From assembly GCF_021590045.1 (NCBI RefSeq), contig NZ_CP062221.1, forward strand, positions 1,922,001-1,986,000: DNA of 64,000 bases, in the 5' to 3' direction. This document shows positions 25,136 through 36,000 of the stretch, in pieces; within the stretch, counting starts at the first letter, position 1; each line of letters starts with the position of its first letter. Below the pieces are notes generated by a model that saw only the letters and a list, made by a program, of their open reading frames with translations, ran no database searches and had not been told where the DNA came from. The stretch is from Cellulomonas palmilytica. Lineage in GTDB: Bacteria; Actinomycetota; Actinomycetes; Actinomycetales; Cellulomonadaceae. A program made the translations under genes and the position numbers.

Positions 25136-26611
25136 ATGGCCGATCCCCGTGGGTTCCTGCGCACGCGTGAGCGCGAGCTCCCGTGCGACCGCCCGGTCCC
25201 GGTCCGGATCCTCGACTGGGCGGAGGTGCACCGGCACCCGACGGGCGAGCCTGACGCGCTCGCGGTGCTGCACCGCCAGGCCGGACGGTGCATGGACTGC
25301 GGCGTGCCGTTCTGCCACCACGCGTGCCCGCTGGGGAACCTGGTCCCGGAGTGGAACGACCTCACGTGGCGGGCGCAGTGGCGCGACGCGTCGGACCGCC
25401 TGCACCAGACCAACAACTTCCCGGAGGTCACGGGGCGGGTGTGTCCCGCGCCGTGCGAGTCGGGGTGCGTGCTGGGCATCAACCAGGCGCCCGTGACCAT
25501 CCGGAACGTCGAGCTGTCGATCGTCGAGGAAGCGTTCCACCGTGGCCTCGTCACGCCCGCGGTGCCGCAGCGCATGACCGGTCGCACGGTCGCGGTGGTC
25601 GGCTCGGGTCCCGCGGGGCTCGCCGCGGCGCAGCAGCTCACGCGCGTCGGCCACACCGTCACGGTGTACGAGCGCGCGCCCGCGCCCGGCGGCCTGATGC
25701 GCTTCGGCATCCCGGAGTACAAGCTGCCCGCGGCGGTGCTCGAGCGGCGCTTGGACGTCATGCGCGCCGAGGGCACGGTGTTCCGGTGCGGGGTGGAGGT
25801 CGGCCGCGACATCGGGGGCGACGAGCTGCGGCTGCGGCACGACGCGGTCGTCGTGACCGTGGGCTCGACGGTCCCGCGCGACCTCGACGTCCCGGGACGC
25901 GAGCTGCGCGGCGTGATGCCCGCGATGGACTACCTGGTGCCCGCGAACCACGCGGCCGTGGGCGAGCCGCTGCCGGGTGCGCCCGTCGCGACGGGGCTCG
26001 ACGTCGTGGTCGTCGGCGGTGGCGACACGGGTGCGGACTGCGTCGGGACCGCCGTGCGGCAGGGGGCGCGATCGATCACGCAGCTCGAGATCATGCCGCC
26101 CGCTCCGCACGAGCGCCCGTCGGACCAGCCGTGGCCGACGTACCCGACGGTGTTCAAGATCTCGACGTCGCACGAGGAGGGCGGCGAGCGGCTGTTCGCC
26201 GTGAGCACCACCGAGCTCGTCGGGGACGACGACGGGCGCGTGGCCGGCCTGGCGCTCGTGGACGTGCGACGCGGTGACGACGGCGCGTTCGTCCCGGTGC
26301 CCGGCACGCGGCGCGTGCTGCCCGCGCAGCTCGTGCTGCTGGCGCTCGGTTTCACCGGGCCGGAGCGCGGTTCGCTCGCCGACGAGCTCGGGCTCGAGGT
26401 CGGCCCGCGCGGCGCGTTCGTGCGTGCCGACGACTTCACCACGGGCACGCCCGGCGTGTTCGTCGCCGGGGACTGCGGGCGCGGGCAGTCGCTCGTCGTG
26501 TGGGCGATCGCGGAGGGCCGCGCGGTCGCCGCGTCGGTGGACCGGCACCTGACCGGGAGCACGCAGCTGTCCGCGCCGATCGCGGCGAGCACGGTCGCGA
26601 TGCGCGCCTGA
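25136..26611 (+). CDS. gltD: Glutamate synthase small subunit / GltD-like NAD(P)H oxidoreductase
   Basis: 491 residues. The N-terminal Fe-S region has CMDCGVPFCHHACPLGN and CPAPCESGC; two dinucleotide-binding motifs follow, GSGPAGLAAA for FAD and GGGDTGAD for NAD(P)H, with the C-terminal FAD motif GTPGVFVAGDCGRGQS. In the GOGAT pathway this subunit feeds electrons to the large subunit GltB. No gltB is adjacent, so it either pairs with a distant GltB or serves another acceptor. The ATG at 25136 matches the family start; TACGGT at 25124-25129 six bases before it suggests a leaderless mRNA, since no ribosome-binding site is seen. Confidence 0.87.
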   Translation: MADPRGFLRTRERELPCDRPVPVRILDWAEVHRHPTGEPDALAVLHRQAGRCMDCGVPFCHHACPLGNLVPEWNDLTWRAQWRDASDRLHQTNNFPEVTGRVCPAPCESGCVLGINQAPVTIRNVELSIVEEAFHRGLVTPAVPQRMTGRTVAVVGSGPAGLAAAQQLTRVGHTVTVYERAPAPGGLMRFGIPEYKLPAAVLERRLDVMRAEGTVFRCGVEVGRDIGGDELRLRHDAVVVTVGSTVPRDLDVPGRELRGVMPAMDYLVPANHAAVGEPLPGAPVATGLDVVVVGGGDTGADCVGTAVRQGARSITQLEIMPPAPHERPSDQPWPTYPTVFKISTSHEEGGERLFAVSTTELVGDDDGRVAGLALVDVRRGDDGAFVPVPGTRRVLPAQLVLLALGFTGPERGSLADELGLEVGPRGAFVRADDFTTGTPGVFVAGDCGRGQSLVVWAIAEGRAVAASVDRHLTGSTQLSAPIAASTVAMRA

Positions 26612-26671
26612 CCTGCCCGCGCGGTCGGCCCGGCGCGGTGCGTGTCGGACCCGCGCGGCATGATCGGGGCC

Positions 26672-26992
26672 GTGGACGTCGAGTTCGAGACCCGGTTGCG
26701 TCTGTGGGACGCGCGCAAGCACGACTCGTGGACCTTCGCCGACCTGCCGACCGACGTGGCGGACGACATTGCGGACGTCGTCGAAGGGTCGTCGCGCGGG
26801 TTCGGTTCGGTCCGCGTCGAGGCGACCATCGGGACGACGACGTGGCGCACGTCGATCTTCCCGGGAGCCGAGACGTACGTGCTGCCCGTCAAGGCCGCGG
26901 TGCGGCGCAAGGAGTCCGTCGAGGCGGGTGACCTGGCGCGCATCCACCTGCGGCTCGTCGACGTGGACGGCGCGCCCGACCGGCTGGGCTGA
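26672..26992 (+). CDS. DUF1905 domain-containing protein
   Basis: 106 residues beginning VDVEFETRLRLWDARKHDSWTF, the DUF1905 family pattern, with FGSVRVEATIG and TYVLPVKAAVRR further on. No function is established for the family. The GTG at 26672 is preferred because family members start here; an ATG at 26660 would add four residues. CATGAT seven bases before the GTG could be a -10 for a leaderless transcript, as at other genes in this window. Confidence 0.75.
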   Translation: MDVEFETRLRLWDARKHDSWTFADLPTDVADDIADVVEGSSRGFGSVRVEATIGTTTWRTSIFPGAETYVLPVKAAVRRKESVEAGDLARIHLRLVDVDGAPDRLG

Positions 26993-27046
26993 CCGGGGCG
27001 TCCGCACGCGCATGGCAGGCTGGGGCTCTCGACCCGGAGGTCCGCG

Positions 27047-27808
27047 ATGGCGCTGCTCACCTGCCACTTCTTCTCCGACGCGCTGCGCGTCAGCACGGCG
27101 GTCACCGTCGTCCTCCCGCAGGCCACGCAGGCCCAGATCGGGATGCGAGGCGTCGCGGACGACGCGCCGCCGCCGGTGCTGTACCTCCTGCACGGCCTGA
27201 GCGACGACGAGACGATCTGGACCCGTCGGACGTCGATCGAGCGGTACGCGGCACGTCACGGTGTCGCTGTCGTGATGCCGCGCGGCGGGCGCTCGTTCTA
27301 CGCCGACGAGGTGCACGGCGGCGCGTACTGGACGCACCTGACCGCCGAGCTGCCGGCGGTCGTCGCGTCGTTCTTCCGGGTCTCGACGCGTCGGGAGGAC
27401 ACGTTCGTCGCGGGGCTGTCGATGGGTGGCTACGGCGCGTTCAAGTGGGCGCTGCGCCACCCGGAGCGGTTCGCGGCGGCGGTTTCGCTGTCCGGCGCGC
27501 TGGACGTGGTGAGCGACGCGCACCTGTGGGACGAGGAGGTGCCGCAGGTGTGGGGCGGGCAGGTGCCCGGCCCGGGCGACGACCTGATCGGCCTGGTCGA
27601 GCAGGCCGACCCGGCCACGCTGCCGGCGCTGTACGTCTCGTGCGGCGCCGAGGACTTCCTGCACGGCGCGAACCTCCGCTGGCTGGAGGCCGCGCGTGTG
27701 CGGGGGGTCGAGGTCACCACCGACGTCGACGGTCCCGGCGACCACGACTGGGAGTACTGGGACGCGAAGATCCAGGACGTGCTGGAGTGGCTGCCGTTGC
27801 GGGGCTGA
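27047..27808 (+). CDS. Esterase of the alpha/beta hydrolase fold
   Basis: 253 residues. The nucleophile elbow GLSMGGYG places Ser125, the oxyanion loop is LYLLHGLSDDE (about 45-55), and the catalytic His is in GDHDWEYW near the C-terminus. The sequence belongs to the esterase-D/S-formylglutathione-hydrolase/tributyrin esterase group. It likely cleaves short acyl esters; acetylated sugars would fit a plant-polymer degrader, but this is inference. No signal peptide. CGGAGG lies just upstream of the ATG at 27047. Confidence 0.85.
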   Translation: MALLTCHFFSDALRVSTAVTVVLPQATQAQIGMRGVADDAPPPVLYLLHGLSDDETIWTRRTSIERYAARHGVAVVMPRGGRSFYADEVHGGAYWTHLTAELPAVVASFFRVSTRREDTFVAGLSMGGYGAFKWALRHPERFAAAVSLSGALDVVSDAHLWDEEVPQVWGGQVPGPGDDLIGLVEQADPATLPALYVSCGAEDFLHGANLRWLEAARVRGVEVTTDVDGPGDHDWEYWDAKIQDVLEWLPLRG

Positions 27809-27819
27809 GTCCCTGGGCC

Positions 27820-29658
27820 CTAGGCCGACGGTGACCCGAGCCCGGTCGCGCGCTGCACGCGGCGTCGTACCGCGGCGCGCACGGCGTCCTGCGTCCCGAC
27901 GACACGCAGGTGCTCGCGCGCTCGCGTGACGGCGGTGTAGAGCAGCTCGCGCGTGAGCAGGGGCGAGGTCGCGGGCGGCAGCAGCACGCTCACGCGCGTG
28001 AACTGGCTGCCCTGCCCGCGGTGGACGGTCATCGCGTGCACGCCCTGGACGGGCGGCAGGCGGTGCGTCGGGACGAGCCGGTGCCCGTCGGAGGTCGCGA
28101 ACGCGACGGCGACCCCGTCGGGCGTGGCGACCACGACGCCCGTGTCGCCGTTCGCGAGCCCGGTGGCCCGGTCGTTGCTCGTGACGATGAGCGGCCGGCC
28201 GGGCGGGAACGGCGCACCCGAGCGGCCGCCGGTCTCCTGCGCGACCCACTCCTCGGCGAGCGCCGCCCAGTGCGCGACCCCCGCCGGACCGCGGCGGTGC
28301 GCGAGCAGCAGCCGGTGCTCGCCGAGCGCCGCGAGCGCGCCGTCCGCGTCGCCCGCGCGCGCCGCGGTGACGAGCCGGCGGCCCGTGGTGCGCACGTCCG
28401 CCTCGAGCGTCGCGACCTCGGTGGGCGTGGCGACGTCGCCGACGGTCTCGACCCACTCGACCGACGGCCCGCCCGCGCGCAGGAGCGCGACCGTGCGCTC
28501 GTCGTCGCCGTCGCGGATCGCTCGGGCCAGGTCCGCGAGCGCGCGACCGAACCGGTGCTCGCGGGTCAGCTCGACGACGCCGTGCGGCAGCGACACGACG
28601 AGGTCGCCCAGCACCGCGCCGGCCTCGACGCTCGCGAGCTGGTGCGCGTCGCCGACGAGCACGACGCGCGCCTGCGGGCGCACGGCCTCGAGCAGTCGCG
28701 CCATGAGGGACAGCGACATCATCGACGTCTCGTCGACCACGACCACGTCGTGCGGCAGCCGGTGCCCGGCGTGGTGGCGGAACCGCGTGCTGCTGCCCGG
28801 ACGACGACCGAGCAGGCGGTGCACGGTGCTCGCGCGCAGCTCGCCGACGCGCTCGCGGTCCGCGTCGAGCGCGAGCGCCGCGACCTCGGCGTTGACCGAC
28901 TCCTGCAGGCGTGCGGCGGCCTTGCCCGTGGGCGCTGCGAGCGCGACGCGCAGCCCGGGACCGGCGACGTCCTGCAGCGCCGCGACCAGGCGCGCGACGG
29001 TCGTCGTCTTGCCCGTGCCCGGGCCGCCCGTGAGGACCGTGAGCCGGGACGTCGCCGCGGTCCGCAACGCGGCGCGCTGCCGCTCGTCGTCGGGGGACGG
29101 GAAGAGTCGGTCGACCGCGGCCTCGAGCCGTCCCTCGTCGACCTCGACGCGTGCGAGCCGCTGCGTGACCTGCGAACGGACCTCGACCTCGTCGCGCCAG
29201 TAGCGGTCGAGGTACAGGCGCCCGCCGGCCCACCGCAGCGGGCGGTCGTCGGGGCCGTCCGGGCCGTCGGCGACGGCCGGGCTGGCCCGCACGGCCGTGA
29301 CCCACGCGTCGAGGTCGGGCCACGGCAGGTCGACGAAGGCGGTGGGGGAGACGGCGCCCTCGTCCTGCGTGTCCTCGTCCTGCGCGTCCTCGTCCTGCGC
29401 CGGTTCGACGAGCGTGCGGGCGTCCGCGAGCACGACGCACACCGACCCGGCGCGCAGCGCCCGCACCGCGAGGGCGGCCGCGAGCCGGACGCGGTCGTCG
29501 TCCTCGCCGCACAGGCCCGCGACCCGGCGCGCCACGTGCACGTCCGCCGAGGTGAGCACGCGTGCGGCGACGAACGGCGCGAGCAGGCCGGTGACGCGCC
29601 AGGGCACGTCCGGGCCGGTGTCGGCGCCGGGCGTCACGAGAGTGGTGAGGTCGCTCAT
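27820..29658 (-). CDS. recD: Exodeoxyribonuclease V subunit alpha
   Basis: 612 residues. The helicase domain starts with Walker A TGGPGTGKTT, followed by VVVDETSMMS (motif II), LVGDAHQLASVEAG (motif III) and YTAVTRAREHLRVVG (motif VI) near the end. RecD is the 5'-3' helicase of RecBCD, used in double-strand break repair. The N-terminal region has a short acidic insert of QDED repeats (about residues 87-100) encoded by 15-bp tandem DNA repeats. It is the last gene of recC-recB-recD; its ATG overlaps the recB stop by 4 bases. Confidence 0.93.
   Translation of the reverse strand: MSDLTTLVTPGADTGPDVPWRVTGLLAPFVAARVLTSADVHVARRVAGLCGEDDDRVRLAAALAVRALRAGSVCVVLADARTLVEPAQDEDAQDEDTQDEGAVSPTAFVDLPWPDLDAWVTAVRASPAVADGPDGPDDRPLRWAGGRLYLDRYWRDEVEVRSQVTQRLARVEVDEGRLEAAVDRLFPSPDDERQRAALRTAATSRLTVLTGGPGTGKTTTVARLVAALQDVAGPGLRVALAAPTGKAAARLQESVNAEVAALALDADRERVGELRASTVHRLLGRRPGSSTRFRHHAGHRLPHDVVVVDETSMMSLSLMARLLEAVRPQARVVLVGDAHQLASVEAGAVLGDLVVSLPHGVVELTREHRFGRALADLARAIRDGDDERTVALLRAGGPSVEWVETVGDVATPTEVATLEADVRTTGRRLVTAARAGDADGALAALGEHRLLLAHRRGPAGVAHWAALAEEWVAQETGGRSGAPFPPGRPLIVTSNDRATGLANGDTGVVVATPDGVAVAFATSDGHRLVPTHRLPPVQGVHAMTVHRGQGSQFTRVSVLLPPATSPLLTRELLYTAVTRAREHLRVVGTQDAVRAAVRRRVQRATGLGSPSA
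29359..29403. repeat. 15-bp tandem repeats inside recD
   Basis: Three copies of CTCGTCCTGCGYGTC at 29359-29373, 29374-29388 and 29389-29403 (last one partial) code for a QDEDA/T acidic linker. The unit is a multiple of three, so copy-number change would keep the frame. Confidence 0.75.
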
Positions 29659-32600
29659 CGGGATCCCGCCAGGAGGTCGGACAGCGCGAGCACGAGCGGC
29701 GTCGGGGCACGCCACGCGAGCACGCCCGTGGGGGCCGGGCCGGCCGGGCCGTCGAGCACGGGGGTCTCGGGTCCGAGCATTCCGCGCACGAACAGGTACA
29801 GCCCGCCGCCGAGGTGCGCGTCGGGGTCGTAGCCCGGCACGCGCCAGCGCAGTAAGCGGTGCAGCGCGACCGAGTACAGGACGAGCTGCAGCGGGTAGTG
29901 GTGCTCGACCATCGCCGCCAGCATCGAGGCGGGTCGGTAGTGCCACGCCGACAGCGGCTCCTCCCACGGGCCGAGGCGGTTGGTCTTGTAGTCGACGACG
30001 AGGTAGCGGTGCCCGCCCGGGGCGTCGTCGGACGGGACGCGCAGCACCGCGTCGATGCTGCCCGTGAGGTAGCCGCGCAGCGCGCTCGCCGCGAGCACGG
30101 GGTCCGCGAGCCGGTCGGCGTAGCCGGCGAGCGCGTCGTCGTCGGCCACGTGCGCGCGCCACAGCGCGGCGACGTCCCGCAGCGACGCCGCGGCCGGCGC
30201 GTCGGTGGCGGCCCGCACGCGGTCCCCGCCGGCGAGCGGCAGCTCGAAGTCCAGCTCGGGCAGCCGGTCGGCGGGCGCGACGTCCGCGAGCGTCAGCCCG
30301 TCGGCGAGCGTGCCGAGCGGGGTGCGCAGCGCGGGCAGCAGGCGTGCGGCGAGCTCGTCGGGACCCACCGGCAGCGCGCGGCCCGGGTCGGCCTCCGCGC
30401 AGCGCAGCGCGACCTCGGCGGTCAGGTCAGGGGCGCGCGTGTCGACGTTCTCGAGCACGTGGTGCACGAGCGTGCCGAACGCGGTCCCCGCGGGCAGGTC
30501 CGCCATGGGGGAGCCGAGCCCGCGCAGCGCGGCCTCCTCCGAGCCGTCGTCGGCCTGCGCGGTGTCCGACGACGCGAGCGGTGCGCCCTCGGGCTCGTCC
30601 TGCACGCCCGTCGTCTCGGGCTCCGACGACGGCGCGTGGTGGTGCGCGTCGTACGCCGCGGCCGTGAGACCGGAGTACGAGGTGCGGCGCCACGCGGTGT
30701 CGAGCGCCCGGTCGAACCTCGCGAGCTCGAGCCGCGGTGCCGGCACGGGCGGCGGTGACCACCGGGCCCGCGGCCGGGCCTGCGTGACGAGCTCGTGCAC
30801 GAGCGCCCCGCCGGTGGTCGCGGCGAGGCCGGCGAACGCCTGGGCCGCGTCGTCGTCGGACGGCACCGGCACGACCGCGGCGGGCGTGCCGTCCGCGTCG
30901 CGCGTCGCGAGCAGGAGGCGGGACAGCGGGGAGCGTTCGGAGTTGCGGCTCGGTGCCCACCAGACGACGACCTGGCTGTGCGCACGCGTGAGCGCGACGT
31001 ACGTCAGCCGCAGCTGCTCGCCCGCCTCGTCGTCCTGGTGCGCGCGCAGCCCCTCGGCGTACCCCGGGCTGCCAGGACCGCCCACGTGCAGCGTGCGCGC
31101 GTCGTCGCGGTGGAAGCGCAGCACGGGCGGGTCCGACGGCACCCACGTGTCCCACGCGAACGGCACGAGCGTGACGGGGAACTGCAGGCCCTTGCTCGCG
31201 TGCACCGTGATGACCTGGACGGCGGCGGCGTCCGTCTGCAGGCGGCGGCTGCGCTCCTCGGCGTAGTCGCGCGCGGCCTCGTCGATGCGCGCGCGCAACC
31301 ACTCCAGCAGCGCGGACGCCCCGAGCCCCTCCTGCACCGCGACCGCGTGCAGCGCCTCGCCCACGTGCCGCACGTCGGTCAGCTCGCGCTCGCCGTCGGC
31401 CCGACGCATGACGCGCTCGCGGATCCCCGCGGCGGCGGCGGCCTCGAGCAGCGCGGCGACGCCGTGCGACGCGAGCGTCGCCGACCAGGTGCGCACGCGC
31501 TCGGCGAGCCGGTCGCGAGCCTCGTCGTCGGCCAGCGCGAGGTCGGCCGCGGTCCAGCCCAGGAACGGGGTGAGTGCCGCGCCCGCGGCGAGCCGTGCGT
31601 CGTCGGGTCGCGCGAGCGCGGACAGCAGCGTGAGCCAGTGCTGCGCGGAGCGCGTGCCGAACACGCTCGCGAGCCCCGAGATCACCGCGGGGACGCCCGC
31701 CTCGGCGAGCGTGCGCTGCACGGCCTGCGCGTCGCGGTTGCGGCGCACGAGCACCGCGACGTCGCCCGGCCGCACGGGTCGCTCGCCGTCGTCCTCCACC
31801 ACCCGGTGCGTGCGCAGCGTCTCGACGACCTGCGCCGCGACGTCCGCGTAGAGGAAGTCGCGCACGGCACCGACCGGCGGCGCCTTCGTCGGCGACGTCC
31901 GCAGCGCCTCGCGCGTGACCTGCCGCAGGACGACGGGCGGCCCCCCGCGCAGCCGCCGCCCCGTGCGACGTGCCTGCACCGGGCGCACGACGATGCGCGG
32001 GTCGCCCAGCGCAGCGCCCTCGAGCACCGGGCGCAGGCCGGCGAGCACGTCGGGGTCCGCGCGGTGGTTGTGCGCGAGCGTCGCGCGGCGCGCGTGCTGC
32101 GCCGCGACCAGGTACGTCGCGACGTCGGCGCCGCGGAACGCGTAGATCGCCTGCTTCGGGTCGCCGATCAGGACGAGCGTGCGCTCGCCCGCGAAGGCCG
32201 CCTCGAGGATCTGCCACTGCACCGGGTCGGTGTCCTGGAACTCGTCGACCATGACCACGCGGTACGCGCCGCGCACGCGCTCGCGCGCCGCGGGCCCGGT
32301 CACCGGGTCGGTGAGCGCGTCACGCAGCAGGGTGAGCAGGTCGTCGTAGTCCACGACGCCGGACGCCCGCTTGCGCCGCCGCATCTCGGCGCGCGCGACG
32401 TCGGCGAGCTTGAACCGGTGGAACGCGCGCGTGCCCGGCTCGGCGTCGGTCGGCTCGAGCGCCGCGGCGTGGTCGGAGATCGCCGCGTGCATGAGCTCGC
32501 GCGCCTCCGGGACGGTGACGAGCGGCTCCGCCTGCGCCGCGTACGTGCGCAGGTACAGGTCGTCGACGACGTCCGCCTCGAGGTCCGCGACGTCGGGCAC

Positions 32601-33086
32601 GAGCACCGCGTCGTGGTCCATGTCGGCCGTCGTGCCGAGCATCGCGAGCATCTGCTGGCAGAAGCCGTGCGTCGTCGTGATGGTCGCGGCGTCGAACTCC
32701 GCGACGGCCCGCGCCACGCGCGCGCGGCGCCTTTCGGCCTCGCCGGGCGGCACGTCCGCGAGCAGCGCCACCACCTCGTCCGACGACGAGCGCGCGGTCG
32801 CCGGTGCGCGCAGCGCGCGCTCGACCTCGACGAGACGCGAGCGCACGCGGTCGCGCAGCTCGGTGGTCGCGGCCCGGCCGAACGTCACGAGCATGAGCTC
32901 GGGCAGCCGCACGTCGAGCTCGGCGACGTACCGCACGGCGAGCGACGCGATGGTCCACGTCTTGCCCGTGCCGGCGCTCGCCTCGAGCACGACGGTCTCG
33001 ACGCCGGGCAGCGGGCCGCGTACGTCGAACACCGGCACGTCGAACACCGGGACCTCGACGACGTGCCCGGGAACCGGCTGGCTCAC
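29655..33086 (-). CDS. recB: Exodeoxyribonuclease V subunit beta
   Basis: 1143 residues. Walker A LEASAGTGKTWT lies near the N-terminus (about 25-36), the UvrD-type motifs MVDEFQDTDPVQW and GDPKQAIYAFRGAD follow, and the C-terminal nuclease domain ends with LVVDYKTNRLG carrying the catalytic Asp and Lys. RecB is the 3'-5' helicase and only nuclease of RecBCD. The GTG at 33086 is chosen because it overlaps the recC stop (GTGA); the longer upstream frame has no support. A VPVFDVPVFDV duplication stands just after the start. Confidence 0.93.
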   Translation of the reverse strand: MSQPVPGHVVEVPVFDVPVFDVRGPLPGVETVVLEASAGTGKTWTIASLAVRYVAELDVRLPELMLVTFGRAATTELRDRVRSRLVEVERALRAPATARSSSDEVVALLADVPPGEAERRRARVARAVAEFDAATITTTHGFCQQMLAMLGTTADMDHDAVLVPDVADLEADVVDDLYLRTYAAQAEPLVTVPEARELMHAAISDHAAALEPTDAEPGTRAFHRFKLADVARAEMRRRKRASGVVDYDDLLTLLRDALTDPVTGPAARERVRGAYRVVMVDEFQDTDPVQWQILEAAFAGERTLVLIGDPKQAIYAFRGADVATYLVAAQHARRATLAHNHRADPDVLAGLRPVLEGAALGDPRIVVRPVQARRTGRRLRGGPPVVLRQVTREALRTSPTKAPPVGAVRDFLYADVAAQVVETLRTHRVVEDDGERPVRPGDVAVLVRRNRDAQAVQRTLAEAGVPAVISGLASVFGTRSAQHWLTLLSALARPDDARLAAGAALTPFLGWTAADLALADDEARDRLAERVRTWSATLASHGVAALLEAAAAAGIRERVMRRADGERELTDVRHVGEALHAVAVQEGLGASALLEWLRARIDEAARDYAEERSRRLQTDAAAVQVITVHASKGLQFPVTLVPFAWDTWVPSDPPVLRFHRDDARTLHVGGPGSPGYAEGLRAHQDDEAGEQLRLTYVALTRAHSQVVVWWAPSRNSERSPLSRLLLATRDADGTPAAVVPVPSDDDAAQAFAGLAATTGGALVHELVTQARPRARWSPPPVPAPRLELARFDRALDTAWRRTSYSGLTAAAYDAHHHAPSSEPETTGVQDEPEGAPLASSDTAQADDGSEEAALRGLGSPMADLPAGTAFGTLVHHVLENVDTRAPDLTAEVALRCAEADPGRALPVGPDELAARLLPALRTPLGTLADGLTLADVAPADRLPELDFELPLAGGDRVRAATDAPAAASLRDVAALWRAHVADDDALAGYADRLADPVLAASALRGYLTGSIDAVLRVPSDDAPGGHRYLVVDYKTNRLGPWEEPLSAWHYRPASMLAAMVEHHYPLQLVLYSVALHRLLRWRVPGYDPDAHLGGGLYLFVRGMLGPETPVLDGPAGPAPTGVLAWRAPTPLVLALSDLLAGSR

Positions 33087-36000
33087 ACGGCCTCCTCGAA
33101 GCGCTCGTGCTGCAGCAGCGCGTCCCACACGCGGGTCGCGAGTGCCCCGAACCTCGTGGGTTCGTGCGGGCGCAGCGTCCGGTCGAGCTCGGTGGGTTCA
33201 CCGAGCACGTCGTCGAGCTCGAACCCGTCGCCCCACGCGAGCACGTGGTACGCGTCGACCCGCTCGAACCCGCCGCGGCCGTTCTCGGCGTCGTCCAGGG
33301 AGCCGAGGCATCGGCGCGCCGCGCGCAGCGCGTCGGACGTCGAGCCGCGTTCCCACCGGCTCGTCGCGTACGCGTGGCTCGTGCGCGTGATCAGCGGGAT
33401 CGGCGCGAGCAGCGCCTCGTCGCGCACCGCGACGAGCTCGCTCAGCAACTCGCGCGCGTGCTCGGCCTCGGGGGCGCGCAGCACCGACCGGGCGGCGTCG
33501 CCCCGGCCGCGCCCGATCGTCACCGCACGCCGCACCCGCGCGCCGCTCGCGGCGAGCGCGAGCAGGTGCAGCCAGGACGCGAGCAGGTGCTTGGGCGCGA
33601 GCCGGGAGTACACGACGCGGACCAGGTCCTCCCCGCGCAGCCCGGCCACCGTCCCGGTGACGGCCCGGCCCGCGTGGGGCAGCGCGACGCGCACGTCGCA
33701 CGACGAGGGCTCGGCCGCGAGGTAGGGGGCGGCTGCCTCGAGGATCGGCCGCGCCTCGTCGAGGATCGCCTCGAGCGCCGCGCCGCCGAGCTCGCGCGGT
33801 GGCAGGTGCCCGCGGCGTCGCTCCGCGGCCGCCGCGGCGGCCAGGTCGGCGCCGTCGAGCGCCGCGGTGAGGATCCGGTCGCCGATCGCCCAGCGCGTCA
33901 GGGCGTCGGGCTCGAGCGGCATGCGGTCGTCGAGCTGCGGCTCGTCGCGGGGGAGCGTCGCATCGAGGCGCTGCGTGAAGAACGCGCGAGGCGCGTGCTG
34001 CAGCGCCGCGACGAGGTCGGTGAGGTCGACGTCGGCGCCTGCGTCCTCAGGCACGGGAAGCGGCGACGGGACGAGGACGTCGGACGCGGCGCGCGGGCCG
34101 GTCGCGGCCCGGGCCGCCGCGAGGTCGAGCGCATCGAACCCGAACGGCCCCGGCCGGCCGAGCGCGCCGGGTGTGAACACGCGCGGGTCGACGGGCTGCA
34201 GCGGGTGCTCGACGACGAGCGCGCCGCGCGCCCCGCCGAGCAGCTCGACGGCCTCGTCCACGGCGTCGAGCAGCTCGCCCACGGGCACGCACGGCGGGCG
34301 GTGCGCCCCGGTGCGCTCGTCGGCGCCGGTGTGCAGCACGACGAGGTGCTCGGTCGCCGACGTGACGGCGTCGAGGAACAGCTGGCGGTCCTCCTGCCGG
34401 CGGTCGCGCTCGCCGACGAGCGGGTCGCGCGCGAGCAGGTCGTCGCCGTCGCGGCGTCCGCCGCGCGGGAACGCGCCGTCGTCCATGCCGAGCAGCACGA
34501 CCACGCGGTGCGGGACGGCGCGCATGGGCGCGAGCGAGCAGACCGTCAGCGCACCCGTGCGGAACCCGGCGCGCGTCGGCCGCCCCTCCAGGCGCGGCGC
34601 GAGAAACGCGACCACGTCCGGCAACCGCAGCACGCTCGTGCGGCCCGCGGCGTCGGTGCGCGCGTCGGCGAGCACGCGCTGCGCCTCGGCCTGCTGCCAC
34701 CGGTCGGCCGGAGCCACGTCGGTGAGCAGCAGCAGCGCCCGGTCGATCGCGTCGAACCAGTGCGCGGCGGGGTGCGCGCCGGACAGGTCGGCGAGCACGC
34801 CGGTGAGCCGGTCCAGCAGCTCCGCGACGCGCCCGACCAGCGCGACGTCCGAGGAGCCCACGTCGTCGACCGGCAGCACGGCCCCGACGTACCGCTGGCC
34901 CTCCTCGGCCATCGCGACGCCCAGGAGCAGCCGGTCGAGCGCGGCGGACCACGTGCCCTGCGGGACCGACCCGAGCCGGTAGCGGGCGCGCCGCTCGACG
35001 TCCTCGCCCCAGTGCACGCCGGACTCGAGCGCCCACGCGCGCAGCCGGTCGAGCGCGTCGTCGTCCAGCCCGAACCGCCGCCGGACGGGGGCGGTCTCCG
35101 CGAGGTCCACGACGGCCGACGCGGTGACGCGGGAGCCCGCGAGATCCAGGAGCGTGGTGAGCACCGCGAGCACGGGGTTGGCGCGCGCCGGGGACCGGTC
35201 AGCGATGCGCACGCGCAGCGTGCGGCCCGGGTGCTCGGGCGTGGGGGAGCCGTCGGGCTCGTCGGGCGCCGGCCCGAACACCGCGTGCACGAGCGGCGCG
35301 AACGCCTCGACGTCCGGGCACATGACGAGCACGTCGCGCGGCTCGAGCGTCGGGTCGTCCGCGAGCAGCCCGACGACGACGTCGCGCAGCACCTCGACCT
35401 GCCGCGACCGTCCGTGGCACGCGTGCACCTGCACCGAGCGGTCGGCGGGGTCCGCCGGGACACGCGACGACGAGCCCGGTGGTGCGTCCGCGCGCACGCG
35501 CGCCTGCAGGGCGCCGAGCACGCTCGCGGCGGGCGGGGGAGTCGCGACCTCGTGCACGACCGGGTCGAGCGCCTTGACCCGCGCGGCGAGCTCGGACGCG
35601 TCGTTCGCCATCGAGCGCAGCAGCGGGTGCCGCGCGGGCGAGGTGGTCTTGCGCCGTCGGCGGGTCCCGTGGACCGGTTCGACCGCGCGCCACAGCGCGA
35701 GCGACGGCTGGGGGAGCCACACGTGCACGTCCCGCCGCGCCGCGAGCGCGTCGAGCACCGCGAGGTGCGCGGCGGGCAGCGACGTCGGTCCGAGCACGTG
35801 CAGCCGCTGCGGCAGGTCGACCAGCTCCGGCTGCTCGACGAGCCGGGCGACCGCGTCGTCGACGCGCAGCGCGGGCGGCGGGCCGAGCCGCTCGACGAGC
35901 AGGCGCCACAGCTCCGCCTGCCACGCGAGGTCGTCGGGCAGCGGACCGCCCGCGCCGTCGCCGGCCGGTGCCGAGCCCCAGTCGCGTGCGAGCGACGGCC

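Noticed and set aside
26612..26671. Longer DUF1905 protein starting at 26642
   Set aside because: The added residues are not family-like and no ribosome-binding site precedes the earlier start.
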